DNA of 64,000 bases from Actinomadura sp. NBRC 104412 (GCF_030269515.1 NZ_BSTM01000003.1:271179-335178); one strand, 5' to 3'. Shown: positions 30,192 through 39,685, numbered from the stretch's first letter. The notes: a model not told the origin generated them from the sequence alone. Program-made: numbers and translations.

Positions 30192-30797
30192 GTGCTGAGA
30201 GTGGGACTGACCGGCGGCATCGGGGCGGGCAAGAGCGAGGTGTCGTCGCTGCTGCGCGAGCGCGGCGCGCTGGTCGTCGACGCGGACGTGATCGCGCGCG
30301 AGGTGGTGGAGCCGGGCACGCCCGGTCTGGAGGCGGTCGTCGCCGAGTTCGGCGAGGAGGTCCTGCGGCCTGACGGCACGCTGGACCGGGAGAGGCTCGG
30401 CTCGATCGTCTTCTCCGACCGGGACCGGCTGGCGGCGCTGAACGCCATCGTGCACCCGCTGGTGGGCGAGCGGATGCGGGACCTGGTGGACGCGGCGCCG
30501 CACGACGCGATCGTGGTGTACGACGTGCCGCTGCTGGTGGAGAACGGGCTGGCGGACGACTACGACGTGGTCGTGGTGGTGGACGCCCCCGTGGAGGTGC
30601 AGCTCGACCGGCTGACGTCCCGGCGCGGCATGAGCGAGGAGGACGCCAGGGCGCGGATCGCCGCCCAGGCGTCCCGCGAGGAGCGCCGCGCCGTCGCCAC
30701 CCACGTGATCGACAATTCGGGCTCCCTGGACGATCTCAAGGCCCAGGTGGACGCCCTCTGGGAGGATCTGACCCGGCGTGCGGGCTCGGCCGGGTGA
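30192..30797 (+). CDS. coaE: Dephospho-CoA kinase
   Basis: 201 residues from the GTG at 30192. The P-loop [13 protein letters not shown] is at the N terminus. Further landmarks are [20 protein letters not shown] (substrate Asp), [21 protein letters not shown] and the LID-like region [20 protein letters not shown]. It phosphorylates dephospho-CoA in the last step of CoA synthesis. Actinobacterial enzymes such as that of Mycobacterium carry a large C-terminal UPF0157 extension; this one does not and has the standard bacterial length. Synteny rpsA-coaE-uvrB supports it. The 3' end runs 10 bases before the PP2C-like gene. Confidence 0.95.
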   Translation: MLRVGLTGGIGAGKSEVSSLLRERGALVVDADVIAREVVEPGTPGLEAVVAEFGEEVLRPDGTLDRERLGSIVFSDRDRLAALNAIVHPLVGERMRDLVDAAPHDAIVVYDVPLLVENGLADDYDVVVVVDAPVEVQLDRLTSRRGMSEEDARARIAAQASREERRAVATHVIDNSGSLDDLKAQVDALWEDLTRRAGSAG

Positions 30798-30807
30798 AGG
30801 GGACGCG

Positions 30808-31557
30808 ATGCGGGTGACGTGGGCGACCGACGAGGGCAGTCCCGAGCGTGGCAACGAGGACTTCGTCGCGTCCGCACCGGGCGCCGTCGTCGTCCTGGAC
30901 GGCTGCGGGCTGCCGCTGGGCACCGATCTCGGCTGCGTCCACGGCACGGCCTGGTATGCCCGCTCGCTCGGCATGAGGCTGCTCTCACGGCTCGTGGACG
31001 GCCTCGGAGGGGCCCGCCCGTCCTCGCCCCCGGTCGGGCCCCCGGAAGGGACGTACAGGCCGGATCAGCGCCCTCTGGTGGGCCGCCTGGCGGGCGCCAT
31101 CGCCGATGTGGCGGCGTCCCACCGGTCGACCTGCGACCTGCGCCGCCCGACGACGCCCGCCGCGACCGTGCTGGCGCTGCGCGTCCGCGGCGATCTCGTG
31201 GACTACCTCGTGCTGGCCGACTCGACCCTGCTGCTGGACGGCCCGGACGGGCTCCGGGAGATCACCGGGGGCCGGCACTACGCCGCCGCCGACCCCGCCG
31301 TCGCCCGGCACGCGATCACCGGCACCGTGCCGCTGGCCGGCCTGCGCCACGCCTACCTCCTCACCGACGGCGCCACCCGCCTGGCCGACCGGTTCGGCCT
31401 CGCCGACTGGCACGGGCTGGCCGGCACCATTTGCGAGCAGGGCCCGGCCGAGCTGATCGCCCGCACCCGCGAGGCCGAACGCAGCGACCCGAGCGGCGCC
31501 CGCTGGCCGAGGGGCAAACCCCACGACGACGCCACCATCGCCCACTGCGCCTTCTGA
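30808..31557 (+). CDS. PP2C-like protein serine/threonine phosphatase (PPM family)
   Basis: 249 residues, ATG with AAGGGGA upstream, 10 bases after coaE. PPM metal-binding landmarks are kept in order: RGNEDFV (Glu-Asp), VVLDGCG (Asp-Gly), LVLADSTLLLD, LLTDGATR (Asp) and the C-terminal HDDATIAHC (Asp-Asp). It is therefore likely an active Mg/Mn phosphatase, though a ligand-binding role cannot be excluded. No kinase is in the window. It is convergent with the TIR-NACHT-WD40 gene, 32 bases apart. PP2C genes are recurrent neighbours of STAND conflict genes, but it may simply travel with coaE. Confidence 0.8.
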   Translation: MRVTWATDEGSPERGNEDFVASAPGAVVVLDGCGLPLGTDLGCVHGTAWYARSLGMRLLSRLVDGLGGARPSSPPVGPPEGTYRPDQRPLVGRLAGAIADVAASHRSTCDLRRPTTPAATVLALRVRGDLVDYLVLADSTLLLDGPDGLREITGGRHYAAADPAVARHAITGTVPLAGLRHAYLLTDGATRLADRFGLADWHGLAGTICEQGPAELIARTREAERSDPSGARWPRGKPHDDATIAHCAF

Positions 31558-31589
31558 GGGCCTCTTGGGGGACTCTTAGGCGGGGCTTG

Positions 31590-34500
31590 TCAGAAGTCGG
31601 CCTCCATGGGGATCTGGCGTACCTCGGGGAGGTAGGCGTCCAGTTCGCCTGGCTCGAAGCGGCACATGCCTATCGCATACCAGAACTCGCCCGCCGTGTT
31701 GCCCTCCCGCTTGTAGCGGCCCTCGGGGGAGAGGGCGGCCCATCCCTCGGAAAGGCCGAGGAGGGTGACGCGGGGGGACGGGGCGTCCCGTCCCGTGGGG
31801 TCGGGGACGTTCCACAGTATGACCGCGCCGTCGTCGCCCGCCCCTGCGAGAAGCGTCCCGTCCGGGCTGAACTCCACCGCCCAGACGCGGCGGGTGTGGC
31901 CGGTGAGGGTGTGCAGGTGGTGCCCGGTGTGCGCGTTCCATAGGTGGATGACCAGGTCGTCGCCCGCCGTGGCCAGCAGCGCGCCGTCCGGGCTGAACGC
32001 ACACGTCCACAGCCGCCCGGCGTGGCGGGTCAGGATCCGCTGCGGCTCGCCTGTGCGCGCGTCCCACAGCCGCGCCGTGCCGTCGTGCCCGGCGCTGGCC
32101 AGGGTCCGGCCGGAGGGGTGGTGGCGTACGCGGTAGACGCGGTCGGTGTGGCCGTGCAGCTCCGACAGCAGGGTGCCTGCGCGGGCGTCCCAGATGCGCA
32201 CCAGCCCGTCGTCGCATCCGGTGGCGACCCGCGTTCCGTCGGGGCTGAAGTCGATGGAGCGGACGCGGCCCCTGTGGTCGGCGAGGTTGACGATCTCGCG
32301 CCCGGTCGTCCAGTACCAGAGGCGGACGCTGTCGTCGTCGTTGGCGGTGGCCAGGACCTCACCGCCGGGGTTGAACGCCTGCGCCCACACGTGGTCGGTC
32401 TCGACGTTCAGCTCGCGCTCGAACGTGCCCGTCCCGGCCTGCCACAGGTGGACGCCGCCGTCGTTGGTGGCGGTGGCCAGCCGCGTCCCCGCGGGGCTGA
32501 ACGTGGCGAAGGTGAGGTTGTCGGCGATACCGCGCAGCACGCGCACGAGGCGGCCGGTGCGCGGCTCCCACAGGCGGACCAGGCCGTCGTTGCCGCTGGT
32601 GGCCAGGAGGCCGCCCTCGGGGCTGAACGCGACGCCGGTGGTGCGCCTGCCGTGGCCGCGCAGGACGAAGCGGCACTGGCCGGTCTCGGTGTCCCACAGC
32701 CGGGCGGTGCCGTCGTTGCTGCTGGTGGCGAGCTGCGCGCCGTCCGGGCGGAACGCGAACGGCCACACCGCCCCCCGGTGCCCGGACAGTTCCAGCCGCT
32801 GCCGCCCGGTCGCGGCATCCCAGAGGCGGACGGACCCGGCGCTGTCGGCGGTGGCGAGGCGCCCGCCGTCGGGACTGAACGCCGCCTGGTAGATGGCGCC
32901 GCCGTGGCCGGACAGCGTCAGCTTCTGGCGGGCGCTATCCCAGAGGCGGACCGAGCCGTCGGTGTCGCCGGTCACCATCAGCTCGCCGCCGGGGTGGAAC
33001 GCGATGGCGTAGACACGGCCGGTGTGGCCGAGCAGCTCTTCCCGTATCTCGCCCGTGTGGATGTCCCAGAGCCGCACGGTGCCCGTCTCGTCGCCCGCGG
33101 CCAGCAGCGCCCCGTCCGGGTGGAACACCGCGCGGAACACCGCGCCCCTGTGGCCGGTGAGAGTCCGGCGGAGGGCACCGGTGGTCAGGTCCCACACGCG
33201 CAGGGTCCCTCCCGCGTCACCTGTCACCATCAAAGACCCGTTGGGGTCGAAGACCGCCGTGTAAACGGGGGAGGTGTGCCCTGACAGCTCGTGCCGCAGA
33301 TCCCCTGTCGCGGCGTCCCAGAGGCGGATCGTGCCGTCCGCGGCCCCTGCCGCGATGAGGGGATCGGGTCCGGGGCCGACGACGACGGGCCAGACCCCTT
33401 CGGGGTGGACGGTGTGCGTGTGCGCGGTGTGTCCCGTGGCGAGGTCCCACACGCGGACGGTGCCATCGGCGGCGCCCGTGACGAGCAGGCTTCCCTGGGA
33501 GTCGAACGCCACCGCGTAGGCGCGGCCCCGGTGCCCTTGGAGGGTGCGCAGGGGAGTGCCGGTGACTGCGTCGCAGATGAGGACGCCTCCGTCCTCGCCG
33601 CCCACCGCGACCACGGAACCGCCGGGGCTGTAGGCGAGCGGCTGCGGCAGCCTGCTGGTCTGGAAATGGAACCCGTACGGGACCCCGACCGCCGCGGGGG
33701 CCATCTCGATGCCCACGGGCCGTCCCGGGGCGATCGCGGCCTCGCGTAGCTCGGGGGAGCGTGCGATGCGGTCGGGGAGCGCGGCGGCGATGAGCGCGGC
33801 ACGGGTCCAGCGGCCGCCGTCCACCATGGCGTCGCGCAGGTCGGCGCGGGCGAGCCGGGCTCGGGACAGGTCGGCGCCGCGCAGGTCCGCGCCGGTCAGC
33901 CGCGCCTCGTCCAGCCGCGCCCCCGCCAGGGACGCGTCGCGCAGGACGGCGCGTGACAGGTTGGCCCCCACCAGATGCGCGTCGGTGAGGTCGGCGCCGG
34001 TGAGGTCGACCTCCTGGAGGTCGCGGTAGGACAGGTCCTCGCCCTGGAGGCGGGCGCCGCGCAGGTCGGTGCGGGCCGGCGTGCGCAGCCTGGTGGTGAT
34101 CTTGATGGCGTTGGCGCGGGCGGCGTCGGCCGCGCCCGGATCGGCCAGCACGCCCGCCACCCAGTCCTGGCAGGCACGGGTGTCGGCCAGGTCGCACAGG
34201 AAGTCCACGGTGAGTTGCGACAGCGCCCTGCGCGACAGTGCCGCCGGTGTGCCGCCGCCCTCGAACTCCATGGCGATGTGCCGCGCCACGAGCCACTCCA
34301 TGACCGACCCGTGGATGAACCCGAACATGCCCTCGGCGGTGCGCACCAGCAGGCTCCCCGCGCCCACCGCGTGCGTCACCTGCTCGGACGACAGCCGTCC
34401 CTCGGCCAGGTCGCTGAGCGTCCCGGCGACGTCGGCGAGCTCGGACAGTTGCAGGAACTCCTCGTTGCCCTCCCACAGCCGCAGCGCGAGCGTGCCGACC

Positions 34501-37493
34501 GCCGTCCACATGTCCTCGACGGTCAGCCCGGAGGGCCCGCCCGACTGGCGGACGCGCTCCGCCTCGTAGGTGAGCCAGGACGTCAGGATCTCGCGGTACA
34601 GGTCGGCCGGGCTGACGGTCGCGCGCGCTTGGGCGACGGCGCGCAGCCGTTCCTCGGGCAGGTCGGCGATGAAGCTGAGCATCCGCGGGTTGCTGGTCAG
34701 GCCGAGCAGCTCCCCGATGCTGTGCAGGGCGCGCAGCCGCGTGTCGGCGGCCTCCTCGCTGCCGTACCGGCCCACCAGGTACGAGCGCACCTGCGCCGGG
34801 TTGAAGTCCTCCAGGCCCAGCACGCGCCGGTGCGGCAGCACGCCCACCTTCTCGCCCATCGCGGTCAGCACCTGCGCCTGGGACTTGAAGTGCTGGGTGC
34901 GGCTGGCCACCACGATCTTCGCCTTGTCCTGGGCCGCCTGTAGCAGCGTGTCCAGGTGGTCGGCGGCCTGGTCGTAGGTGACCCTGGTGACCAGCTCGTC
35001 GAACCCGTCGAACAGCAGCACGATGCGGCCCTGGCGCAGCATGTAGTGGAACGCCTTGAGGTCGATCAGCTCCTCGCCGTGGTTGGCCAGGTGCGCCGCC
35101 ACCAGGCCGTCCACCGAGTGCGCCTTGTCGAGCGCGCGCAGCTCGATGAGGATCGGGATGACGTGCGGCAGCTCGGCGGGGATGCGGCGGGCCAGCTCGC
35201 GCAGCGCGAACGTCTTGCCGCGGCCGAAGTCGCCCAGCAGGAGCAGGAAACGCCCATGGTCGGCGGCCAGCAGCCGCAGCATCTCCCCGACGACGTCCTC
35301 CTGCACCTCCTGGTCGCCCGCTTCGGACGACGCCTGCCCGCCGCCGGCGCGTGGCGTGCGGAGGCTGTCGAGCTGCCGGAACCGCTGCGGAACGTAGAGG
35401 GACGGTGGGTACAGGCCCCCCGCGTTGAGCCGCGCGGTCTGGCCCGCGACGTACTCCGACAGGTCCAGCAACCCCTGGAACTCGGTCAGGCTGCGCAGCC
35501 GTATGCCGCGCCGCATCGCGTCCTCGCGCAGGGAGCGGGGCGGTGCCGGCCCTAGGAAGACCAGTTCCGATCCGAAGTCGTCCCCGTCCGCGTGGACGTG
35601 CCGTACGAAGGCGTCCACATCGGCCTCGGTGACCTGCCCGACGTGGGCGCCGATGCGGTACTGGCGGACGAACCCGTCCTCCATATGCGAGAGCAGCAGG
35701 TGCGGCGGGTCGGCCTCGATACGGCGGATCTTCGGGTTCTCGAACCTCGTCTCGCACGCCTCGGTGATGCGGTCGAGAAGGCGGCCCGTCGGGTCGGGAG
35801 TGGGTTCCGGGGGCTCCTCCCCGCCTTCGCGTAGGGGCACCAGCGGCGGGACGGGGCGGGGCTCGTCGGGCGGGGGCGGGAACGTGCCACTCACCATCGT
35901 CCAGGACCGGTCGAGCCGTTCCGGGCCGCGCCGCGCCGCGTCCTCAGGGGTCCAGCGTTCCAAACCGTCCCTGCTCACCACGAGGATCTGGTGACGTCCG
36001 GTGGCGAGCGCGGGAACGGACGGCACACCCGATGGCAGCAGCGGGATCATCCCCTGATCGGACTCGGCCCCTTGGAGGAACAGGTTGACGTGGCCAGCGA
36101 GCAGGGAGTTGACGGTGTCGGTATCGCGCAGCGCACCGGGCTCAGAGGGGATGGGGCTGTGCGCCACGGCGGCGAGCCTCAGCCAGCCCTCGCTCTCGTA
36201 GTGCCGCAGCCGCTCGGTGAACCACGCCGCCTGCGCCTGACCGACCTGCCCGTACCTGTCCCCCGGGCGATGCGTCTGCGGCATCGTCGAGTTGAGACCG
36301 GCCACCACGACCTTGAGGTCGTCCATGGGGAACAGCGTCCACGGCTGTGCGCTGTCGAAGATGAGACTGTCCAAGCCCTGGTAGAACTCCTTGAACAGTC
36401 CCGTGAAGTGCCGCCACTTCGGCCAGAACGGGGGCTGCGGATCGATGTCGTCGGCCTCGCAACTGGCGAAGTACGCCTGGCACGCGGCGCGCGTCACATC
36501 GTGCGTGCCGGGCACGACCACCACGCGCTGCGCCTCCAGGCCGAGAAGCGCGCGCAGGCTCGTCAGGAACGACAGGGCCTCGGTGAACTCCTTGCGGCTC
36601 CCCGAATGCGTCAGGTTGCCCGTGACGACCAGCAGATCGGGCCTGGGCACCCCCGCGTCCGCGAGCAGCGTGACATCGCTCCAGATGCGGTTCTGCAGGT
36701 CCGTGGCGCTGGTCGGCTCGTCCGGCTCGGCGAGCGTACGGCCGAAGCGCGGGCCCGACACGTGCAGGATGCTCAGCCGCTCCCGTGGCCGCTCGTCGTC
36801 GCCGTTGCCGGAGCGGGCGGGGAACGCGGGCGGCACCACGGGGGCCCTGCGCGCGGGGCGCTCCCCGGCGATCTCCGGCAACCGGGGCTCGGATCCTTCG
36901 ACGCGCCCCTGGAGCGGCGCGCGGCCCGGCGGTGCCGATCCGGTGCCTCCGGCCGCCCCGGGGAAGCCCGGGCCGTTCAGGGGACGGGCATGACCCGCCA
37001 GGGCCTGCTCGATCCGTTCCATCAGAAGCGCGCGTGCCTCATCGGCATCCTCGATGCCGACCAGGTCCACGTAGGTGATGGTGGACAGCAGCCCGTCGAT
37101 CGGGCAGTCCTCGATCCGCACGGTGACGAGCTTGTTCGCGGGGTCGTCCGGGTCGGCGCGCAGCGCGGTCATCCACTCCCACCGGCCGTACCGCGAACGC
37201 AGGTAGTTGCGCGACAGGACGGCGACCACCACCTTCGCCTCCGACAGGCCGCGGTCCATGAAGTCGATGAAGTTGGTCCCGGCGACGAAGTCCCACGCCT
37301 GCATCATCGTGCGGAACCCGGCCGCCTCCAGTTGCCAGGCGATCCAGGACGCCCAGCGCTCGTCGGCGGGGGAGTAGCTGATGAAGAAGTCGGTCGGGCG
37401 CTCCCGCCGTGAGGGCTCGCGGCCCGGCGGCTCTCGCCTGAAAGGCTCCGGCGCTGGAGGATCCTGTCGGAAGGCTTCACCGGGGGGAGTCAT
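31590..37493 (-). CDS. Giant multidomain STAND protein: TIR, degenerate phosphoesterase, NACHT NTPase, pentapeptide repeats, WD40 array
   Basis: 1967 residues from the ATG at 37493 (GATACT six bases upstream could be a leaderless -10). Residues 34-165 are a TIR domain (DFFISYSPADERWASW) with Glu106 in RWEWMTAL where NAD-cleaving TIRs hold the catalytic Glu. Residues 238-510 follow the calcineurin-like phosphoesterase pattern, but ligands are lost: LHVSGPRFG for LHxSDxHFG, TGN for TGD, GTHD for GNHD, QGAES for HGHxH. Residues 565-700 may be a PD-(D/E)XK-like relic. NACHT follows, with Walker A GDFGRGKT (754-761) and Walker B VLLFDGFDEL. Pentapeptide repeats span about 1142-1226 and about 15 WD40 repeats span 1284-1935. 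Expected action is ligand sensing by WD40, NTP-driven oligomerisation, then TIR activation, as in bacterial STAND immunity. The system role is inference. Confidence 0.85.
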   Translation of the reverse strand: MTPPGEAFRQDPPAPEPFRREPPGREPSRRERPTDFFISYSPADERWASWIAWQLEAAGFRTMMQAWDFVAGTNFIDFMDRGLSEAKVVVAVLSRNYLRSRYGRWEWMTALRADPDDPANKLVTVRIEDCPIDGLLSTITYVDLVGIEDADEARALLMERIEQALAGHARPLNGPGFPGAAGGTGSAPPGRAPLQGRVEGSEPRLPEIAGERPARRAPVVPPAFPARSGNGDDERPRERLSILHVSGPRFGRTLAEPDEPTSATDLQNRIWSDVTLLADAGVPRPDLLVVTGNLTHSGSRKEFTEALSFLTSLRALLGLEAQRVVVVPGTHDVTRAACQAYFASCEADDIDPQPPFWPKWRHFTGLFKEFYQGLDSLIFDSAQPWTLFPMDDLKVVVAGLNSTMPQTHRPGDRYGQVGQAQAAWFTERLRHYESEGWLRLAAVAHSPIPSEPGALRDTDTVNSLLAGHVNLFLQGAESDQGMIPLLPSGVPSVPALATGRHQILVVSRDGLERWTPEDAARRGPERLDRSWTMVSGTFPPPPDEPRPVPPLVPLREGGEEPPEPTPDPTGRLLDRITEACETRFENPKIRRIEADPPHLLLSHMEDGFVRQYRIGAHVGQVTEADVDAFVRHVHADGDDFGSELVFLGPAPPRSLREDAMRRGIRLRSLTEFQGLLDLSEYVAGQTARLNAGGLYPPSLYVPQRFRQLDSLRTPRAGGGQASSEAGDQEVQEDVVGEMLRLLAADHGRFLLLLGDFGRGKTFALRELARRIPAELPHVIPILIELRALDKAHSVDGLVAAHLANHGEELIDLKAFHYMLRQGRIVLLFDGFDELVTRVTYDQAADHLDTLLQAAQDKAKIVVASRTQHFKSQAQVLTAMGEKVGVLPHRRVLGLEDFNPAQVRSYLVGRYGSEEAADTRLRALHSIGELLGLTSNPRMLSFIADLPEERLRAVAQARATVSPADLYREILTSWLTYEAERVRQSGGPSGLTVEDMWTAVGTLALRLWEGNEEFLQLSELADVAGTLSDLAEGRLSSEQVTHAVGAGSLLVRTAEGMFGFIHGSVMEWLVARHIAMEFEGGGTPAALSRRALSQLTVDFLCDLADTRACQDWVAGVLADPGAADAARANAIKITTRLRTPARTDLRGARLQGEDLSYRDLQEVDLTGADLTDAHLVGANLSRAVLRDASLAGARLDEARLTGADLRGADLSRARLARADLRDAMVDGGRWTRAALIAAALPDRIARSPELREAAIAPGRPVGIEMAPAAVGVPYGFHFQTSRLPQPLAYSPGGSVVAVGGEDGGVLICDAVTGTPLRTLQGHRGRAYAVAFDSQGSLLVTGAADGTVRVWDLATGHTAHTHTVHPEGVWPVVVGPGPDPLIAAGAADGTIRLWDAATGDLRHELSGHTSPVYTAVFDPNGSLMVTGDAGGTLRVWDLTTGALRRTLTGHRGAVFRAVFHPDGALLAAGDETGTVRLWDIHTGEIREELLGHTGRVYAIAFHPGGELMVTGDTDGSVRLWDSARQKLTLSGHGGAIYQAAFSPDGGRLATADSAGSVRLWDAATGRQRLELSGHRGAVWPFAFRPDGAQLATSSNDGTARLWDTETGQCRFVLRGHGRRTTGVAFSPEGGLLATSGNDGLVRLWEPRTGRLVRVLRGIADNLTFATFSPAGTRLATATNDGGVHLWQAGTGTFERELNVETDHVWAQAFNPGGEVLATANDDDSVRLWYWTTGREIVNLADHRGRVRSIDFSPDGTRVATGCDDGLVRIWDARAGTLLSELHGHTDRVYRVRHHPSGRTLASAGHDGTARLWDARTGEPQRILTRHAGRLWTCAFSPDGALLATAGDDLVIHLWNAHTGHHLHTLTGHTRRVWAVEFSPDGTLLAGAGDDGAVILWNVPDPTGRDAPSPRVTLLGLSEGWAALSPEGRYKREGNTAGEFWYAIGMCRFEPGELDAYLPEVRQIPMEADF

Positions 37494-37551
37494 GCGGCCA
37501 GTATCGCGCGGCCTCGTCACGGGTCCCAGGGCGGCGCGCGGCCATGGGATC

Positions 37552-38784
37552 ATGAGGCGCGTGGTGACCCTCGCACTGCCGTTCCGCCGCCTGGCCCGTG
37601 CCTTGAGCGTGCTGGACTGGGTCCGCGTCGGGTTGCTGGCCGCCGGGCTGGGGTTCGTCGCGACGGGGCTGCTGCCCGCGGACGACGCCGAGGCGAGCGT
37701 GCGCCGGATCGCGCCGATGCTGGTCTTCCTGTTCTCGGTCATCGTACTGGCGGAACTCACCAAGGAGGCAGGGGTCTTCGACCTCATCGCCGAACGGGTG
37801 GCGCGCGCCGGACGGGGAGGCTACGGGGCGCTGTTCTTCCTGTGCGTGGCGTTCGCGTCCCTCACCACCGTCTTCCTCAACCTGGACACCACCGCCGTCC
37901 TGCTGACCCCCGTCATGCTCGCCCTGGCCGCGCGCACGGGCATCGCCGCACTGCCCCTGGCGATGACCACGGTATGGCTCGCCAACACGGCCAGCCTGCT
38001 CCTCCCGGTGTCGAACCTGACCAACCTCCTGGCCTCCGACCGGGTCGCCTTGGAGACACCCGCGTTCGCCGAACGCATGTGGGCCCCGCAGCTCGCGTCC
38101 CTGGCCATCACCATGGTGATGCTGTGGGTCTTCTACTGGAGACGCGGCGAGCGTGGGGCCGACCGGTACGAGCCGCCATCGCCCACACCCATCCATGACC
38201 CGGTGCTGTTCGGCGCGACGGCGCTCGCGTGCCTGGTGTTCATCGGGGCCGTCCTGGCGGGCGCGGAGACCGGCTGGGAGATCGCCATCGCGTCCAGTAT
38301 CGCGGCCGTCATCGCGGTGGCCGCGTTCGCCGTGCGGGAACGGTCGCATCTGCGGCCCGCGCTGATCCCCTGGCAGTTGCTCGTGTTCGTCACGGGCCTG
38401 TTCCTGGTGGTGCCGACACTGAGCCGGTTCGGGCTGGACACCGTGATGCGCGGGCTCGTCGGTGTCGACGACGGCACGGGCGGGGCGTTCCGCGCGGTCT
38501 TCTCGGGCGCGGGGCTGTCCAACGTGCTGAACAACCTGCCCGCCTACGTGGCGGGGGAGTCGGTGGTGCACCCGGACAACCACGACCAGTTGCTGGCCTT
38601 GCTCATCGGCACGAACGTGGGGCCGGTCATCACCCCCTGGGGCTCGCTGGCCACGCTCCTGTGGTTCGAGTGGTGCCGGCGCCGGGGCGTGACCGTGCCG
38701 ATGCGGCGCTTCGTCCTCACCGGTGTGGCGCTCGCCGTCCTCGGATGCGCGGCCTCCACCGCGGCCCTGCTGCTCACAGGCTGA
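37552..38784 (+). CDS. ArsB/NhaD/SLC13-type (ion transporter superfamily) permease
   Basis: 410 residues from the ATG at 37552; no clear ribosome-binding site, and GTG 37561 is an alternative. About ten to eleven helices with two related halves. Landmarks are IAPMLVFLFSVIVLAELTKEAG, FLNLDTTAVLLTPVMLALA, NTASLLLPVSNLTNLL, and in the second half LSNVLNNLPAYVAG with NVGPVITPWGSLATLLW. These paired SN/NT-loop motifs mark the IT superfamily (ArsB, NhaD, CitT). The substrate could be arsenite, a dicarboxylate or Na/H; no ars gene is nearby, so it stays open. It is divergent from the TIR-NACHT gene (58 bases) and its end overlaps the convergent phosphatase gene by 11 bases. Confidence 0.82.
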   Translation: MRRVVTLALPFRRLARALSVLDWVRVGLLAAGLGFVATGLLPADDAEASVRRIAPMLVFLFSVIVLAELTKEAGVFDLIAERVARAGRGGYGALFFLCVAFASLTTVFLNLDTTAVLLTPVMLALAARTGIAALPLAMTTVWLANTASLLLPVSNLTNLLASDRVALETPAFAERMWAPQLASLAITMVMLWVFYWRRGERGADRYEPPSPTPIHDPVLFGATALACLVFIGAVLAGAETGWEIAIASSIAAVIAVAAFAVRERSHLRPALIPWQLLVFVTGLFLVVPTLSRFGLDTVMRGLVGVDDGTGGAFRAVFSGAGLSNVLNNLPAYVAGESVVHPDNHDQLLALLIGTNVGPVITPWGSLATLLWFEWCRRRGVTVPMRRFVLTGVALAVLGCAASTAALLLTG

Positions 38785-39685
38785 GGCGCGGGGCCTCCAT
38801 GCGGACGATCCCCAGCAGGCGATCCAGATGCTCGGGGCGTGCCGCGACGAAGCTGAGCTCGTCCGGGGAACGGTCGATCGACGCTTCGTACGAGGAGCCG
38901 TCCAGCCCGCGCAGTTCCGCGCCCGCCTCCGCGGCCAGCAGCGCGCCCGCGGGCAGGTCCACGATCTCGGGCCGGTAGCCGACGATGCCGTCGATGTCGC
39001 CACGCGCCAGCATCACCCACGCCACCAGCGGCGCCCACAGTTGCAGCAGGCGGCGGCTGTGGGCCTCCAGCATCGACCTCATGGGTGACGCCACCGGGTC
39101 ACCCGGCCCCACCCGGTGGCCCTGCGTCCACGCCAGGACAGGGTTCTCCAAGCGCCCTGGACGTTGCGTCCCGCCGAGCAGCAACGCCGTCCCCGACGGG
39201 CTGCGCGCGCCCTCACCGCGGATCGCCGACCACGTGCGCCCGCTCACCGGATCGTGGACGACGCCTAAGACGGGGACAGAACCAGCGCACAGCGCCAGCC
39301 CCACCGCGTACACGGGCATCCCGATCGCGATGTTGTTGGTGCCGTCCAAGGGATCCACCAGCCACACCGGGGGCCGGGCGCCGTTGCCATCGGGCTCTCC
39401 GGACGCTTCAAGCAGACCCGACTCCTCGGCGATGATGCGGTGCCCGGGGTAGGCCGCACGCAGCCGCCGCACGATCAGCGACTCCGCCGCCATGTCCAGG
39501 TCGGTCACCACATCCCCGGCGTCGTCCTTGAGCCGCACCTCCATCGGCCCCTGCATCCGGGCTCGCAGGAGGGCCCCGGCCGACTCGGCGGCGTCCACCG
39601 CCACCCGCCGGGCCGCGGCCAGGTCGACCTGTGCCGTGGCCGGCGTCGCTGGAGCGGCCCTGGCGGTGGGGGTGAGCGGTCTCAT
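38774..39685 (-). CDS. Inositol monophosphatase-family phosphatase
   Basis: 303 residues. The metal-dependent sugar-phosphatase signatures are present: DVVTDLDMAAE, IIAEESG (Glu), WLVDPLDGTNN (Asp-x-Leu-Asp-Gly) and near the end VDLPAGALLAAEAGAEL, where the usual WDxAAG Trp-Asp is VDLPAG. It should dephosphorylate inositol phosphate, histidinol phosphate or a nucleotide 3'-phosphate; the exact substrate is not visible. The N terminus has a 20-residue Ala/Thr/Pro leader that may not be part of the fold. Confidence 0.88.
   Translation of the reverse strand: MRPLTPTARAAPATPATAQVDLAAARRVAVDAAESAGALLRARMQGPMEVRLKDDAGDVVTDLDMAAESLIVRRLRAAYPGHRIIAEESGLLEASGEPDGNGARPPVWLVDPLDGTNNIAIGMPVYAVGLALCAGSVPVLGVVHDPVSGRTWSAIRGEGARSPSGTALLLGGTQRPGRLENPVLAWTQGHRVGPGDPVASPMRSMLEAHSRRLLQLWAPLVAWVMLARGDIDGIVGYRPEIVDLPAGALLAAEAGAELRGLDGSSYEASIDRSPDELSFVAARPEHLDRLLGIVRMEAPRLSL

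Noticed and set aside
37494..37787. A 98-codon upstream extension of the TIR-NACHT-WD40 gene
   Set aside because: It is Ser/Thr/Arg-rich, lacks protein pattern and would overlap the divergent permease gene; the ATG at 37493 leads directly into the TIR domain.
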